From assembly GCF_050262165.1 (NCBI RefSeq), contig NZ_CP189844.1: a stretch of DNA of 64,000 bases; one strand, written 5' to 3'. The stretch comes from Parvimonas sp015257355 (GTDB lineage: Bacteria; Bacillota; Clostridia; Tissierellales; Peptoniphilaceae). Positions 1-9,523 of the stretch are shown here, one piece after another. The notes beneath the pieces were generated by a model, which worked only from the letters and a program-made list of their open reading frames with translations, did not search any database and had not been told where the DNA came from. The translations under genes were made by a program, and so were the position numbers. The first letter of the stretch is position 1. Every line of letters begins with the position of its first letter.

Positions 1-625
1 TTATTTCGCCAGTTGTTAGTGCATAACGAATGATTAAATGTCTTAAAAGTCCTTCATGATTTCTCTTTTTTACAAATGGAAGATTTTTTTGTCTTACAAA
101 GTTGATAATTCCGTTTCTTATTATTTCAAAATCTCTATGTACTAGGTTACATTCCTTTGTATCTACAACTTCGTAAAATCTATTCTTCTTATGCATTCCA
201 AGCATTACTGGGCTATCTTTATACATATCAGCAAATGTATATTCCATTTTATTTCTATATGCAGTTTTTAATGGACTTTCAAAAATTTCAGGTTCTTCTG
301 AATATACATCTTCAAAAAGTTCTTTTATCTGTCTTTGTTTTAGTTTAAGCTCATAATCGTAAGAAACACTTTGATAGCTACAACCACCACATTCCAAATA
401 GTTTGGGCAAGTTGGATTTGTTTCAAGTGGACTTTTTTCTAAAATTTCTAAAAGTTTTGCTTCCATATGTTTTTCTCTTTTTCTTCCGACAATTACAGAA
501 ACTTTTTGTCCTTCAATTCCACCTTTAAAATTTACTTTTCTATCTTCAAAAGTAAATTCAGACATATTTGGAAAATTAACTTTTTCAATTATTCCCTCTA
601 AATATTTTTTCTTTCTTCTTGACAT
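1..625 (-). CDS. rlmD: 23S rRNA (uracil-5-)-methyltransferase RlmD/RumA family, N-terminal part
   Basis: Partial gene running off the left edge: 208 codons are visible from the ATG at 625, preceded by an AAAGGA ribosome binding site. The protein begins with a basic segment and a TRAM-like RNA-binding domain (about residues 8-60). It then shows the Fe-S cluster cysteines C73, C79, C82 (PTCPNYLECGGCSYQ) and C159 typical of RumA/RlmD. The family makes 5-methyluridine in 23S rRNA using SAM; the catalytic Rossmann domain lies outside the window. It lies downstream of secA on the same strand, separated from it by the metal-resistance insertion. Its first 114 bases are duplicated at 5242-5355. Full members are usually about 450 residues. 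Confidence 0.85.
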   Translation of the reverse strand, partial: MSRRKKKYLEGIIEKVNFPNMSEFTFEDRKVNFKGGIEGQKVSVIVGRKREKHMEAKLLEILEKSPLETNPTCPNYLECGGCSYQSVSYDYELKLKQRQIKELFEDVYSEEPEIFESPLKTAYRNKMEYTFADMYKDSPVMLGMHKKNRFYEVVDTKECNLVHRDFEIIRNGIINFVRQKNLPFVKKRNHEGLLRHLIIRYALTTGEI

Positions 626-849
626 ATATTTCCTTTCTATTAGCAGAAAAGAGAATAATAACCTTCCTCTTAATTCTACATACAATATTTTATCTATATA
701 AAAATGTTTTATTCTTTAAGAAATTGATTTATATTTAATCCCTTAATACACTAAATATTATATCATATTTTCAAAATAATATCTAAATTTATGTATTAAA
801 TTACACATATAGTTTTTATATTTAATACAAAAAAAATTATTAATAAAAA

Positions 850-874
850 AGAGCAAATATTTAATATTTGCTCT
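850..874 (-). terminator. Terminator hairpin, duplicated copy
   Basis: An inverted repeat with AGAGCAAATATT arms, flanked by A- and T-rich sequence. It corresponds to the secA terminator at 5581-5605 and lies inside the left duplicated copy, just downstream of the secA remnant. Confidence 0.6.
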
Positions 875-881
875 ATCTTAT

Positions 882-1028
882 CTATTTATTTTTTCCACAA
901 CATTTTTTATATTTTTTACCACTTCAGCAAGGACATGGATCATTTCTTCCAATTTCTTTTCCTTTAACATAAGTAGTTTGTTCATCTTGAACATTTGTAG
1001 AAACTTCTACTCCTGCTCTTTCTCTTTC
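882..1028 (-). pseudogene. secA 3' fragment (SEC-C zinc motif), non-functional
   Basis: The reverse strand encodes a tail matching the end of the intact SecA at 5609-8342, including the C-terminal CPC...KKCC zinc-binding motif. The glycine codon after the CPC cysteines is TGA here, and one lysine codon is missing from the following A-run. There is no start or upstream coding sequence because homology ends at 1028. It is a relic produced by the duplication that placed the metal-resistance cargo between secA and rlmD. Confidence 0.85.
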
Positions 1029-1176
1029 GAAGCCATTTATTTAAAGGACTAATATGTCATGATTTGACTTCGCCTTAAAGGTTAATTGTAATAAAATATA
1101 AAACTTTTAATAAGCCATGGTATTGTAGACATTTTCGTAAAATTTAGATTTTAAACTTCACGGATTCAGGTCATAT

Positions 1177-1410
1177 TTAACGATTAAATTTATTTTCCAT
1201 AGAATTGGCAAACTTTACCAAAGATAACATAACAGGAACCTCAACTAGAACACCTACTACAGTTGTTAACGTAGCTCCTGATGATAGCCCAAATAGAGAT
1301 ATAGCAACTGCAACGGATAGTTCAAAAAAGTTAGACGCACCAATCATACCTCATGGAGCTGCAATTGAATATGGTAGCTTTGCTAATTGCGTGATAGCAG
1401 GGTTAGGGCT
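1177..1410 (-). pseudogene. ACR3-type arsenite efflux pump, C-terminal remnant
   Basis: Reading the reverse strand gives a protein segment with GASNFFELSVAVAISLFG followed by a hydrophobic stretch ending VEVPVMLSLVKFAN and a stop at 1177-1179. This is the highly conserved C-terminus of ACR3/ArsB-type arsenite permeases in Firmicutes. An in-frame TGA interrupts it just upstream, in the conserved AAP-x-GMIG stretch, and another stop lies farther upstream near 1411. The N-terminal 80 % or so of the pump is absent. An 88-codon ORF on the opposite strand is only its antisense shadow. The remnant suggests the ancestral cargo also carried arsenic resistance. Confidence 0.8.
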
Positions 1411-1471
1411 TCAACATGTTTCGAGTTGTCTTGATAGCTATCAAAACTGCGTTCTCAACCCCTATGGTTAA

Positions 1472-1573
1472 GGGGAACATATCCACACTCGTAGTTGGAA
1501 ACATATCCAACATTGGCTCTCGTTTGTGGGAAGATATCAACGGTTTTGTCTGTTCGTGAGAACATATCAACTC
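1472..1573. repeat. Four imperfect direct repeats, possible IS21-like element end
   Basis: The core AACATATC (AAGATATC in the third unit) occurs at 1476, 1500, 1531 and 1561. Each copy is preceded by purines and followed by CMAC or AAC, at spacings of 24, 31 and 30 bases. Serially repeated short motifs near an end are a feature of IS21-type elements. No istA or istB gene is present, so this would be a solo end. The array lies between the acr3 remnant and the CopZ-like gene and may mark where the original operon was broken. The IS identity is an inference. Confidence 0.4.
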
Positions 1574-1576
1574 AAA

Positions 1577-2056
<480 letters not shown>

Positions 2057-2199
2057 TTACATAACCTCCATGTCTTTAAAACCATTTAATTCAAGGTAAA
2101 TCCCAACCAATTTTCATTTATAGTTTTTAAATTAAAAAATACACCTTGATTGTATCGTCAATTATCGGTATCATTCAAGGGGTGAATAGGAAAAATAGT

Positions 2200-4044
2200 T
2201 TATAGATTCTTTACATTCAAAGCTCTAAAAGCATTTAATACTGCGATGATAGTTACACCTACATCTGCAAATATAGCTGCCCACATAGTAGTTATTCCAA
2301 AAGCACTCAAAATAAGAACAATTATTTTTACTCCAATTGCAAATACTATGTTTTGATGTGCAATTTTTAGTGTCTTTTTAGAAATCTTCATTGTAGTAGC
2401 AATTTTCGATGGCTCATCAGTCATAATTACAACATCAGCAGCTTCAATGGCCGCATCAGAACCTAAACCACCCATTGCTATTCCAATGTCTGCACGAGCT
2501 AATACAGGTGCATCATTGATTCCGTCACCAACAAAGGCAAGTTTACCTTTTTTAGATTTTTGCGAAAATAATTCTTCTAGTTTTTCAACTTTGTCTGCTG
2601 GCAACAGTTCTGCATAAACCTTATCAAGACCAAGCTCTTTAGCAACTTTTGAACCAATACTTTTATTATCACCTGTCAACATAACTGTTTGTTTAATATT
2701 AGCTGCCTTAAGTTCCTTGATTGCTTGTGCTGAATCTTCCTTTACCTCATCGGCAATTACAATGTAACCTATATATTTGTTATTAACAGCAACATGTACA
2801 ATAGTACCGATCAGCTCTCCCTTGAAATAAGGGATATCCATCATTTTCATAAGTTTGATATTTCCTGCCATAACCTTTTTGCCATCTACTGTTGCAATAA
2901 CACCATGACCTGATATCTCTTCTACATCTGAAATACGTCCATTGTCTATTTCTTTGCTATATGCACGTTTCAGTGAAAGTGAAATCGGATGATTGGAATA
3001 GCTTTCCGCATGTGCAGTTAATTCTAGTAGCTCTTCTTTGGAAACTCCTTCTGGATGAATTTCCTGTACATTAAATACACCTTTTGTTAGTGTTCCAGTT
3101 TTATCAAAAACAACAATTTCAGTTTCTGCTAATGCCTCTAAATAATTACTACCCTTGACTAAAACACCTTTTTTTGAGGCTCCACCTATTCCACCGAAGA
3201 AACTCAAAGGAATTGAAATAACTAAAGCACACGGACAGGATACTACAAGGAATGCTAGTGCTCTATATATCCAATGACTAAAAGTCGCCCCGTCTATAAC
3301 AAGAGGTGGTATAATAGCTAGAAAAACTGCAATTATAACCACAACTGGTGTATAATATCTCGCAAACTTCGTAATAAATTGTTCTGAATTGGATTTTTTA
3401 CTACTTGCATTTTCAACTAAATCAAGAATTTTACTTACAGTAGATTCTCCAAATTCCTTGGTAACCTCTGCTATAATAACCCCATTAATGTTGATGCACC
3501 CACTTAGGATATCACTTCCAACTTTTACTTCACGAGGAACAGATTCGCCTGTTAGTGCCGATGTATCAATCATTGAACTTCCCTCAATTACCTTGCCATC
3601 AAGAGGAATTTTTTCTCCTGCTTTAATTACAATAATATCTCCAATTTGTACTTCATCTGGGTCAACTTTGACAAGTTCATCACCTTTTTTAACATTTGCA
3701 TAATCTGGTCGAATATCCATAAGGCTTGCAATTGACTTTCTCGACTTGCCAACTGCATAGCTTTGAAACAGTTCTCCAACTTGATAAAACAGCATAACTG
3801 CAACACCTTCAGGATACTCACCAATAAAAAATGCACCAATTGTTGCAATACTCATTAAAAAACTTTCATCGAAAACTTGACCTTTAAAAAAATTTTTTAC
3901 AGCTCTTTTTACAACATCTCCACCTACAATAATGTAACTTATTATAAAGAGAGCAATCTGTAACCATTCGTTATTTAAACTAAGCAATATTGCTGTAGCT
4001 AACACGGCTGCACCAATAATTATTCGCCATAGTCGTTTTGTCAT
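2200..4044 (-). CDS. cadA: P1B-type heavy-metal translocating ATPase (Cd/Zn/Pb class)
   Basis: A 614-residue metal-exporting P-type ATPase. It has paired N-terminal membrane helices, the actuator TGES loop at 165-168, the metal-binding C270-P271-C272 in the transmembrane region, the phosphorylated D314 in DKTGTLT, an SNHP motif in the nucleotide domain and a GDGINDAP hinge. The residues around CPC and the neighbouring CadC-type regulator favour cadmium/zinc/lead over copper. Unlike classical CadA it has no fused N-terminal HMA domain; that function is encoded by the gene 15 bases upstream. Base composition is richer in GC than the flanking housekeeping genes, consistent with transfer. The exact metal cannot be fixed from sequence. 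Confidence 0.88.
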   Translation of the reverse strand: MTKRLWRIIIGAAVLATAILLSLNNEWLQIALFIISYIIVGGDVVKRAVKNFFKGQVFDESFLMSIATIGAFFIGEYPEGVAVMLFYQVGELFQSYAVGKSRKSIASLMDIRPDYANVKKGDELVKVDPDEVQIGDIIVIKAGEKIPLDGKVIEGSSMIDTSALTGESVPREVKVGSDILSGCININGVIIAEVTKEFGESTVSKILDLVENASSKKSNSEQFITKFARYYTPVVVIIAVFLAIIPPLVIDGATFSHWIYRALAFLVVSCPCALVISIPLSFFGGIGGASKKGVLVKGSNYLEALAETEIVVFDKTGTLTKGVFNVQEIHPEGVSKEELLELTAHAESYSNHPISLSLKRAYSKEIDNGRISDVEEISGHGVIATVDGKKVMAGNIKLMKMMDIPYFKGELIGTIVHVAVNNKYIGYIVIADEVKEDSAQAIKELKAANIKQTVMLTGDNKSIGSKVAKELGLDKVYAELLPADKVEKLEELFSQKSKKGKLAFVGDGINDAPVLARADIGIAMGGLGSDAAIEAADVVIMTDEPSKIATTMKISKKTLKIAHQNIVFAIGVKIIVLILSAFGITTMWAAIFADVGVTIIAVLNAFRALNVKNL

Positions 4045-4059
4045 ACTAAATAGCCTCCT

Positions 4060-4281
4060 TTAAGCCTTTTTCATAGTTGTATCGGGTTCGATTTTTTTAA
4101 CTATTTTTTCGGCCTCTGCTATTATTGTTGGCATTTTTTCATCCTCACCATCAATAACGAGTTTTGTGGTCATAAAGTTAACAGTAGCTTCTTTCACTCC
4201 ATCAAGCTCATTAATAGCCTTTTCCATTTTTGCCGCGCAATTTGCACAATCTAAACCTTTAAGTATAAATTTCTTTTTCAT
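4060..4281 (-). CDS. Small heavy-metal-associated (HMA) domain protein
   Basis: A 73-residue ferredoxin-like metal-binding protein with the HMA signature GLDCANCA (C12, C15). A strong AGGAGG site precedes the ATG. It ends 15 bases before the P-type ATPase, so the two are almost certainly co-transcribed and co-translated. It is best read as the detached N-terminal metal-binding domain or chaperone of that pump. Confidence 0.85.
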   Translation of the reverse strand: MKKKFILKGLDCANCAAKMEKAINELDGVKEATVNFMTTKLVIDGEDEKMPTIIAEAEKIVKKIEPDTTMKKA

Positions 4282-4426
4282 TATTAAATCCTCCTAAATG
4301 TTATTTGTAATTTTATTTTGAATACTACAAGTCTTTTTCAAATTTTCTTGAAGCATTGCTCATTTGAAATGAAGACTTAAATATATGCCCAAATATCTTC
4401 AAAAAATATTCTATTCTACCGCATTA

Positions 4427-4796
4427 CTACTTCTCGTTGATATGAAATAGACCTTGGTCAAATATTTCTCTTACATGATCATCAACTAATGAATAATATA
4501 CTACTTTGCCTTCTTTTCTATTTTTCACTAAATTAGCTTGTTTTTGAGACTCTCAGCTGATGGGAAATTGCTGATTGTGTCATGTTAAGTAATACAGCGA
4601 TATCACAAACACACATTTCAGCTTCATGTAAAGCCCATAATATCCTGATTCGTGTTGAATCTCCAAATACTTTAAATAATTCTGCTAGATCATAAAGGCT
4701 TTCTTCTTGAGGCATTTTATCTCTAACTTGATTTACAATATCCTCATGAATTACATTGCAGTCACATCTTTCAATTGAATTAAATTTTTTAGTCAT
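4427..4796 (-). pseudogene. cadC: CadC/SmtB-type ArsR repressor, frameshifted
   Basis: The first 83 or so codons encode an ArsR/SmtB winged-helix repressor. They include C11 and C13 near the N-terminus and C62-x-C64 in the helix before the recognition helix, the cysteine arrangement of cadmium/lead-sensing CadC. At about 4535-4545 an A-run has one extra base. The reading frame changes and the predicted product ends after 87 residues. The missing part continues in another frame (NLVKNRKEGKVVYYSL ... FDQGLFHIN) to a stop at 4427. Removing one base gives a normal 122-residue CadC. Either the repressor is inactivated and the operon derepressed, or this is a sequence error. Confidence 0.85.
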
Positions 4797-4826
4797 ATTA
4801 TCACCTCTTTCTAAATCATTTCATCT

Positions 4827-4846
4827 GATTACTTGGACAAGTATTC
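4827..4846. promoter_or_regulatory. Candidate CadC operator
   Basis: An imperfect palindrome with arms ACTTG and CAAGT around a 2-base centre lies in the leader between the -10 box and the cadC start. ArsR-family repressors bind such inverted repeats near the start of transcription. No binding evidence is available. Confidence 0.4.
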
Positions 4847-4861
4847 ATACGTTGTATATTT

Positions 4862-4890
4862 ATTATATTATTATTTTTCTCTTGTGTCAA
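4862..4890 (-). promoter_or_regulatory. Promoter of the metal-resistance operon
   Basis: Perfect consensus on the reverse strand: TTGACA (4885-4890), 17-base spacer, TATAAT (4862-4867). It is 66 bases upstream of cadC. A second inverted-repeat-like sequence (4895-4914) abuts the -35 box. Confidence 0.75.
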
Positions 4891-4929
4891 TAGTTATATG
4901 AGCATTTATTCAAGTTTTTTTTATATTAT

Positions 4930-5093
4930 TTAAAATATCTCAAAAACATCTACTAAGACATTAGTACAGTCCTTTCTCGGTATCCTGTTCCATACATATC
5001 CTTTAAACAATTCCTTAAAAATAAAGACTTCTCCTTCGTACAAGTTTTCGGTTTCTTTAATAGCTTCATCTAACAGCTTATTACATCACTCAT
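4930..5093 (-). pseudogene. DUF1413-like small protein remnant, frameshifted
   Basis: A good AAGGAG site precedes an ATG at 5093. After eight codons the frame is broken by one missing base. The following frame encodes LLDEAIKETENLYEGEVF and then FKELFKGYVWNRIP. The ELFKGY-WNRI pattern is characteristic of DUF1413 proteins of unknown function in Firmicutes. Downstream the homology seems to drift to a third frame, so more than one lesion is likely. It stands upstream of the cad-like promoter, inside the inserted segment. Confidence 0.55.
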
Positions 5094-5143
5094 GTGGTCA
5101 ACTCCTTATCAATAACCTTATAAACAACATTTTTGATAATATC

Positions 5144-5160
5144 ACATGTATAAATCATGT
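5144..5160. promoter_or_regulatory. Inverted repeat upstream of the DUF1413 remnant
   Basis: ACATG and CATGT arms separated by 7 bases, about 50 bases before the remnant's start and close to a TTGACT sequence on the reverse strand. It could be an operator; it has no other support. Confidence 0.3.
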
Positions 5161-5174
5161 AAAAGTCAATGCAA

Positions 5175-5215
5175 AAACCGCCAATCAAGAGAACCTAACT
5201 CTTAATTGACGGTTT
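5175..5215 (-). terminator. Strong hairpin at the insertion boundary
   Basis: A 17-bp stem with two G-T/mismatch positions and a 7-base loop, followed on the reverse strand by a short T-run. It lies between the truncated rlmD copy and the DUF1413 remnant and would stop secA readthrough into the cargo. Confidence 0.6.
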
Positions 5216-5229
5216 ATATTAGTATTAAA

Positions 5230-5355
5230 TCATACTTCCATTTCAATTCCAGATTTAAAATTTACCTTTCTATCTTCAAAAGTAAATTCAGACATATTTG
5301 GAAAATTAACTTTTTCAATTATTCCCTCTATATATTTTTTCTTTCTTCTTCCCAT
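5230..5355 (-). pseudogene. rlmD 5' fragment, right duplicated copy
   Basis: Encodes a 41-residue peptide starting MGRRKKKYIEG that is nearly identical to the first 37 residues of RlmD at the left edge, then diverges and stops at 5230. It has the rlmD start codon and a weakened Shine-Dalgarno (AAAGGT). It is the truncated remnant left next to secA by the duplication. Confidence 0.8.
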
Positions 5356-5764
5356 ATATTACCTTTCTATTAGCAGAAAAGAGCAAAATAACTTCTCTCT
5401 TAATTCTACATACAATATTTTATCTATATAAAAATGTTTTATTCTTTAAGAAATTGATTTATATTTAATCCCTTAATACACTAAATATTATATCATATTT
5501 TCAAAATAATATCTAAATTTTTGTATTAAATTACACATATAGTTTTTATATTTAATACATAAAAAATTATTAATAAAAAAAGAGCAAATATTAAATATTT
5601 GCTCTATCTTATCTATTTATTTTTTTTTCACAACATTTTTTATATTTTTTTTTACCACTTCCGCAAGGACATGGATCGTTTCTTCCAATTTCTTTTCCTT
5701 TAACATAAGTAGTTTGTTCATCTTGAACATTTGTAGAAACTTCTACTGCAGCTCTTTCTCTTTC
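5242..5764. repeat. Right copy of the ~520-bp direct duplication
   Basis: Partner of 512-1028. This copy includes the intact SecA C-terminus, its terminator, the spacer and the truncated rlmD start. Homology begins at about 5242, exactly where the rlmD fragment loses similarity. Confidence 0.9.
5581..5605 (-). terminator. secA terminator
   Basis: An inverted repeat with AGAGCAAATATT arms directly after the secA stop codon, flanked by A/T runs. Duplicated at 850-874. Confidence 0.65.
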
Positions 5765-8342
5765 AATTTCAGCTCCTGCAGGTTGAATGTTGAATAATCC
5801 TTTTAAAACATCTGCTCTGATTGACTCGTTCATTTCATTGAACATTTCAAATCCTTCTGCTCCGTATGCTCTAACTGGGTCTTGTTGTCCATAAGATCTA
5901 ATACCGATACCTTGTCTTAATTGATCCATAGCATCTATATGATCCATCCATTTTCTATCAACAACCATTAACATGATTACTCTTTCGATTTCTCTCATTT
6001 GTTCTGAACCGATTTGTTCTTCTTTTTCAGCATAATATTTTTGAGAAACTTCTTTGATATAATCTTTTAATTGTTCTTTATTTAAACCTTTCATTTCATC
6101 AAAGTTCAATAAGCCATGTGGTAAATAAGCATTTTCAATCGCTAACTTCAAGTCACTTAATTCGATAGATTTTCCATTTGAGTATTGTTCAACTGTTACA
6201 TCTACGAATTCTTTTAACATTTCTTGAATGTTATCTTTCATATCTTCTCCGTCAAGAACTGCACGTCTTTCTTTGTAAATTACATTTCTTTGTACATTCA
6301 TAACGTCATCGTATTTTAATACGTTCTTTCTGATACCAAAGTTGTTAGCTTCAACTCTTTCTTGAGATCTTTCGATTCCTCTTGTAACTGCACTAAATTC
6401 TAGCACTTCATCTGGATCGTAATTTCTTCTCATGGCAAATCTTTGAATTGCTTCTCCACCGAATAAACGCATTAGGTTATCTGAAAGTGAAACGAAAAAT
6501 CTTGATTCACCAGGATCTCCTTGACGTCCAGCACGTCCTCTTAACTGATTGTCGATACGTCTTGATTCATGTCTTTCAGTACCAACTATGAAAAGACCAC
6601 CAGCTTCAATAACTTTTTTAGCATTTTCATCAGTTTGAACTTTATATTTATCATATAATTCTTTAAATACTTTTCTAGCAGCTAAAACTTCTTCATCATC
6701 TGTTTCCCAGAATGAATCTAAGTTGTCTAAGATATATTGAGGCGTACCATTTTTTTTCATTTCATGTTTAGCCATAAAGTCTGGGTTACCACCTAAAAGA
6801 ATATCAGTACCACGGCCTGCCATGTTTGTTGCAATAGTAACTTTACCAAACACCCCTGCTTGAGCAACTATTTCAGCTTCTCTTGCATGGAATTTAGCAT
6901 TCAACACGTCATGTTCTATTCTCATTTTCTTAAGAATAGCACTTAATAATTCTGAAATTTCAATTGAAATTGTACCAACAAGCACTGGTTGTCCTTTTGC
7001 ATGTATTCTTTCAATTTCTTGAACAATACCTTTAAATTTAGCTTCTTCTGTTACATAAACTCTATCGTGATGATCTTTTCTGATAACAGGTTTATTTGTT
7101 GGAATTTCAATAACATCCATGTGATAGATTTCATTGAATTCGTCCTCTTCTGTCTTTGCAGTTCCTGTCATACCAGAAAGTTTTTCATACATTCTGAAGT
7201 AATTTTGGTAAGTAATTGTAGCAAGAGTTCTAGATTCAGACTTGATTTCAACACCTTCTTTAGCTTCTATCGCTTGGTGTAATCCTTCACTATATCTTCT
7301 ACCTTCCATGATACGTCCAGTAAATTCATCAACGATTAAGATTTCTCCATCTTCACTTACAACGTAGTCAACATCTCTTTGCATTGTATTATTTGCTTTT
7401 AATGCTTGATTGATATGATGAGCTACTTCCATATTAACTGGATCTGAAAGGTTAACAAGACCAAAGAATTCTTCAGCTTTTTCAGTACCAATTTCAGTTA
7501 AGTTAGCAGTTTTATGTTTTTCATTAACTACAAAGTCAACAAGTTTCTTCTCTAAGTTCTCTATTATAGAAATCTTCATTTTCTTCATTTGGATCTGCAA
7601 TTCTTCCCTTTAAACTCTTTACGAATCTATCAGCAAGTGCATATAAATCAGTTGATTGATCTCCTTCACCTGAAATGATAAGTGGAGTTCTAGCTTCGTC
7701 AATTAAAATTGAGTCAACCTCATCAACTATTGCATAATTAAGTCCTCTTTGAACTAATTCTTCCTTGTAAACAACCATGTTATCTCTTAGATAGTCAAAA
7801 CCAAATTCTGAGTTTGTTCCATAAGTGATATCACAACCATAGTTATAACGTCTTTCATCATTTGAAAGACCATGTAAAATACAACCTACTTTTAAGCCTA
7901 AGAATTCGTGAACTTTACCCATCCACTCCTTATCTCTCTTTGCAAGGTAATCATTTACTGTTACGATATGAACACCTTTACCAGTAAGCGCATTCAAATA
8001 AGAAGGTAATGTCGCTACTAAAGTTTTACCTTCACCACCTGTTTTCATTTCGGCAATTCTACCTTCATGTAGAACAACCCCACCAATTAACTGTACTCTA
8101 TAATGTTTCATACCTAAAACTCTATAAGCAGCTTCTCTTACAGTTGCAAAAGCTTCAGGTAAAATATCGTCTAAAGTTTCACCATTTGCTAATCTTGTCT
8201 TAAATATTTCTGTATTATTTCTAAGTTCATCATCTGTTAATTTTGAATATTGTTCTTCGTATGACATAATTTTGTCTACGATTGGATTTATTTTTTTAAG
8301 TCTTTTTGCTGAAGAATTAAAAAGTTCACTAAAAAATCCCAT
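5609..8342 (-). CDS. secA: Protein translocase ATPase SecA (one apparent frameshift)
   Basis: The ATPase motor that drives proteins through SecYEG. Two overlapping frames cover it: 8342 to about 7560, then about 7560 to 5609. One missing base near 7545-7560 (within LREE/KKLVDF) breaks continuity; correcting it gives about 910 residues, normal for Firmicutes. Visible are the DEAD-like motor with EMKTGGEGKT (one glycine more than the usual MKTGEGKT), VDEVDSILIDEART, the second motor domain (NMAGRGTDILLGGNP, RGRAGRQGDPG), and a C-terminal zinc motif CPCGSGKKKYKKCC. A GAGGTG site precedes the start. SecA is essential, so a sequence error is likelier than true loss. The ends of the gene are involved in the downstream duplication. 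Confidence 0.9.
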
Positions 8343-8463
8343 AATTCACCTCTATTTAAAATATATATTTTCGCACATTTATTATTTTACCATAAATAGT
8401 CAAAATATACAAATTTTAATAAAAAATTTACGAAAAAAATTTATTATGTTTTAATACAAGATA

Positions 8464-8492
8464 TTGACATTTTTCTAAAAATTTTATAAAAT
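8464..8492 (+). promoter_or_regulatory. folT promoter
   Basis: TTGACA (8464-8469), 17-base spacer and TAAAAT (8487-8492), about 40 bases before the THF riboswitch. Confidence 0.7.
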
Positions 8493-8529
8493 TATCTAGT
8501 ATTCGTGTGATACCAATAGTAGCCTATTT

Positions 8530-8630
8530 TTTAGGCAGAGTAGGAAACTTGCATTAAGTGTTACAAGATGGGATGTTGCTTGTAAACGAAGAGACACACT
8601 CGTGGTTAGTTTTCGCATCCACTGTTGGCA
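8530..8630 (+). ncRNA. THF (tetrahydrofolate) riboswitch, folT leader
   Basis: The leader contains the conserved blocks of the THF riboswitch: AGAGTAGG, then GCATTAAGTGTTACAAGA, then GGGATGTTGC, ACGAA and a closing GCATCCACTGTT. The 5' GGCAG (8534-8538) can pair with CUGUU (8622-8626) as P1. It sits directly upstream of the folate transporter gene, the expected target. An in-frame start at 8558 lies within the RNA and is not the gene's start. Confidence 0.85.
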
Positions 8631-8650
8631 TTGATTTTGAAAGGAGAAAA

Positions 8651-9181
8651 ATGAAGAAAAATAGGTTTACAACCACACAACTAGCTATCGCTGGACTTAT
8701 GATAGCTTTAACAATTATTTTGTCTTATCAAAATATTTATTTATTCCCACCTAGAAGTGGAAGAATAACTCTAAGATTTATACCTATGATATTCTCAGGT
8801 ATAATATTAGGACCTACACTTGGAACAATCATTGGAGGAGCATCTGACCCATTGATTTATTTCATGACATTAGGTTCACCTGGAATGTATTTCCCAGGAT
8901 ATATGTTAACAAATATGATAATGGGATTTTTTCCAGGACTTATACTTGGAAAAAATATTGAAAAAGAAAGTAAACTTTCAATCACTTTAAAAGTTGCTTT
9001 AATTTCAATTCTTTCCTTTGTAGTTACAATTTTATTAGACAGCTTCTGGCTTTCTTTAACAAGAGGCAAAGGATTCTGGTTCTATGTTGTTTCAAGAACA
9101 GTACCAAACTTAATTCAAATGGCAATTACATTTGTTGCAATTTTAGTTTTATCAACTAGAATCAAAAAAACTTACAGATAA
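8651..9181 (+). CDS. folT: Folate ECF transporter S component FolT
   Basis: A 176-residue integral membrane substrate-binding subunit of an energy-coupling factor transporter, with about five to six hydrophobic segments. It begins with the typical S-component pattern TTQLAIAGLMIALTIILS and contains conserved R and GPTLG residues. The ATG at 8651 follows an AAAGGAG site just after the THF riboswitch, so it is preferred over the longer frame. The riboswitch strongly supports folate or a reduced folate as the ligand. The shared EcfA/EcfT energising module is not in the window. Confidence 0.85.
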   Translation: MKKNRFTTTQLAIAGLMIALTIILSYQNIYLFPPRSGRITLRFIPMIFSGIILGPTLGTIIGGASDPLIYFMTLGSPGMYFPGYMLTNMIMGFFPGLILGKNIEKESKLSITLKVALISILSFVVTILLDSFWLSLTRGKGFWFYVVSRTVPNLIQMAITFVAILVLSTRIKKTYR

Positions 9182-9213
9182 TTTAATTAAAGAAAAATCA
9201 TAAACACGAATCT

Positions 9214-9245
9214 AAACTGACTACAAAAATAGTCAGTTTTTTTAT
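9214..9245 (+). terminator. folT terminator
   Basis: AAACTGACTA / TAGTCAGTTT stem with a short A-rich loop and a T-run, 30 bases after the folT stop. Confidence 0.8.
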
Positions 9246-9259
9246 TGATAAAAATATTG

Positions 9260-9350
9260 ATGTATCTTCGATACATTTACTTTTGCTATAGCAAAAGTAT
9301 GAGATCTCTCCGCTACATTCGTTTCACTCATTTCGGTCGAGATGACGTTT
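9260..9350. repeat. Mosaic palindromic repeat, copy 1
   Basis: Consists of successive hairpins TGTATC-TTC-GATACA and ACTTTTGC...GCAAAAGT, then GAGATCTC and a right end CGGTCGAGATGACGT. The same modules recur at 9524-9755, 23607-23740, 26277-26393, 33903-34140 and 51946-52555. The rest of the folT-arcA gap (to 9865) is extremely AT-rich apart from copy 2. Confidence 0.8.
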
Positions 9351-9523
9351 AAGGAAATAGCTTCGCTTTGTAGCTTAACGTTAAAGGTAAATAAGCTTCA
9401 AAATAGATTTATTAAATTAATAGAAAACAAAATATATTATAAGAAAATTTTTTTATTTATTTAAAAAAATAAAAAATAAAAAAAAATTCATTTTATTTAT
9501 ATATTTTATTAATTGAAAAGTTT

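Larger units (their letters stand above)
512..1028. repeat. Left copy of a ~520-bp direct duplication (rlmD start, spacer, secA tail)
   Basis: This stretch is collinear with 5242-5764. The offset is 4730 bases over most of its length, and I judge identity at about 95 % by eye, with a few small indels in poly-A/T runs. It contains the 5' end of rlmD, the AT-rich spacer with a terminator hairpin, and a secA 3' fragment. Homology stops abruptly at about 1028. The two copies bracket the metal-resistance genes, as expected from single-crossover integration or from a composite insertion. Confidence 0.9.

Noticed and set aside
1205..1471. 88-codon open frame on the + strand
   Set aside because: It is the antisense shadow of the acr3 remnant; the reverse strand carries the recognisable conserved protein sequence.
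7536..7600. Two separate secA genes (SecA1/SecA2-like pieces)
   Set aside because: The two frames join seamlessly with one base corrected and together give one full-length SecA.
8558..8650. Longer N-terminus for FolT
   Set aside because: The extension is encoded by the THF riboswitch; the proper start at 8651 has its own ribosome binding site.
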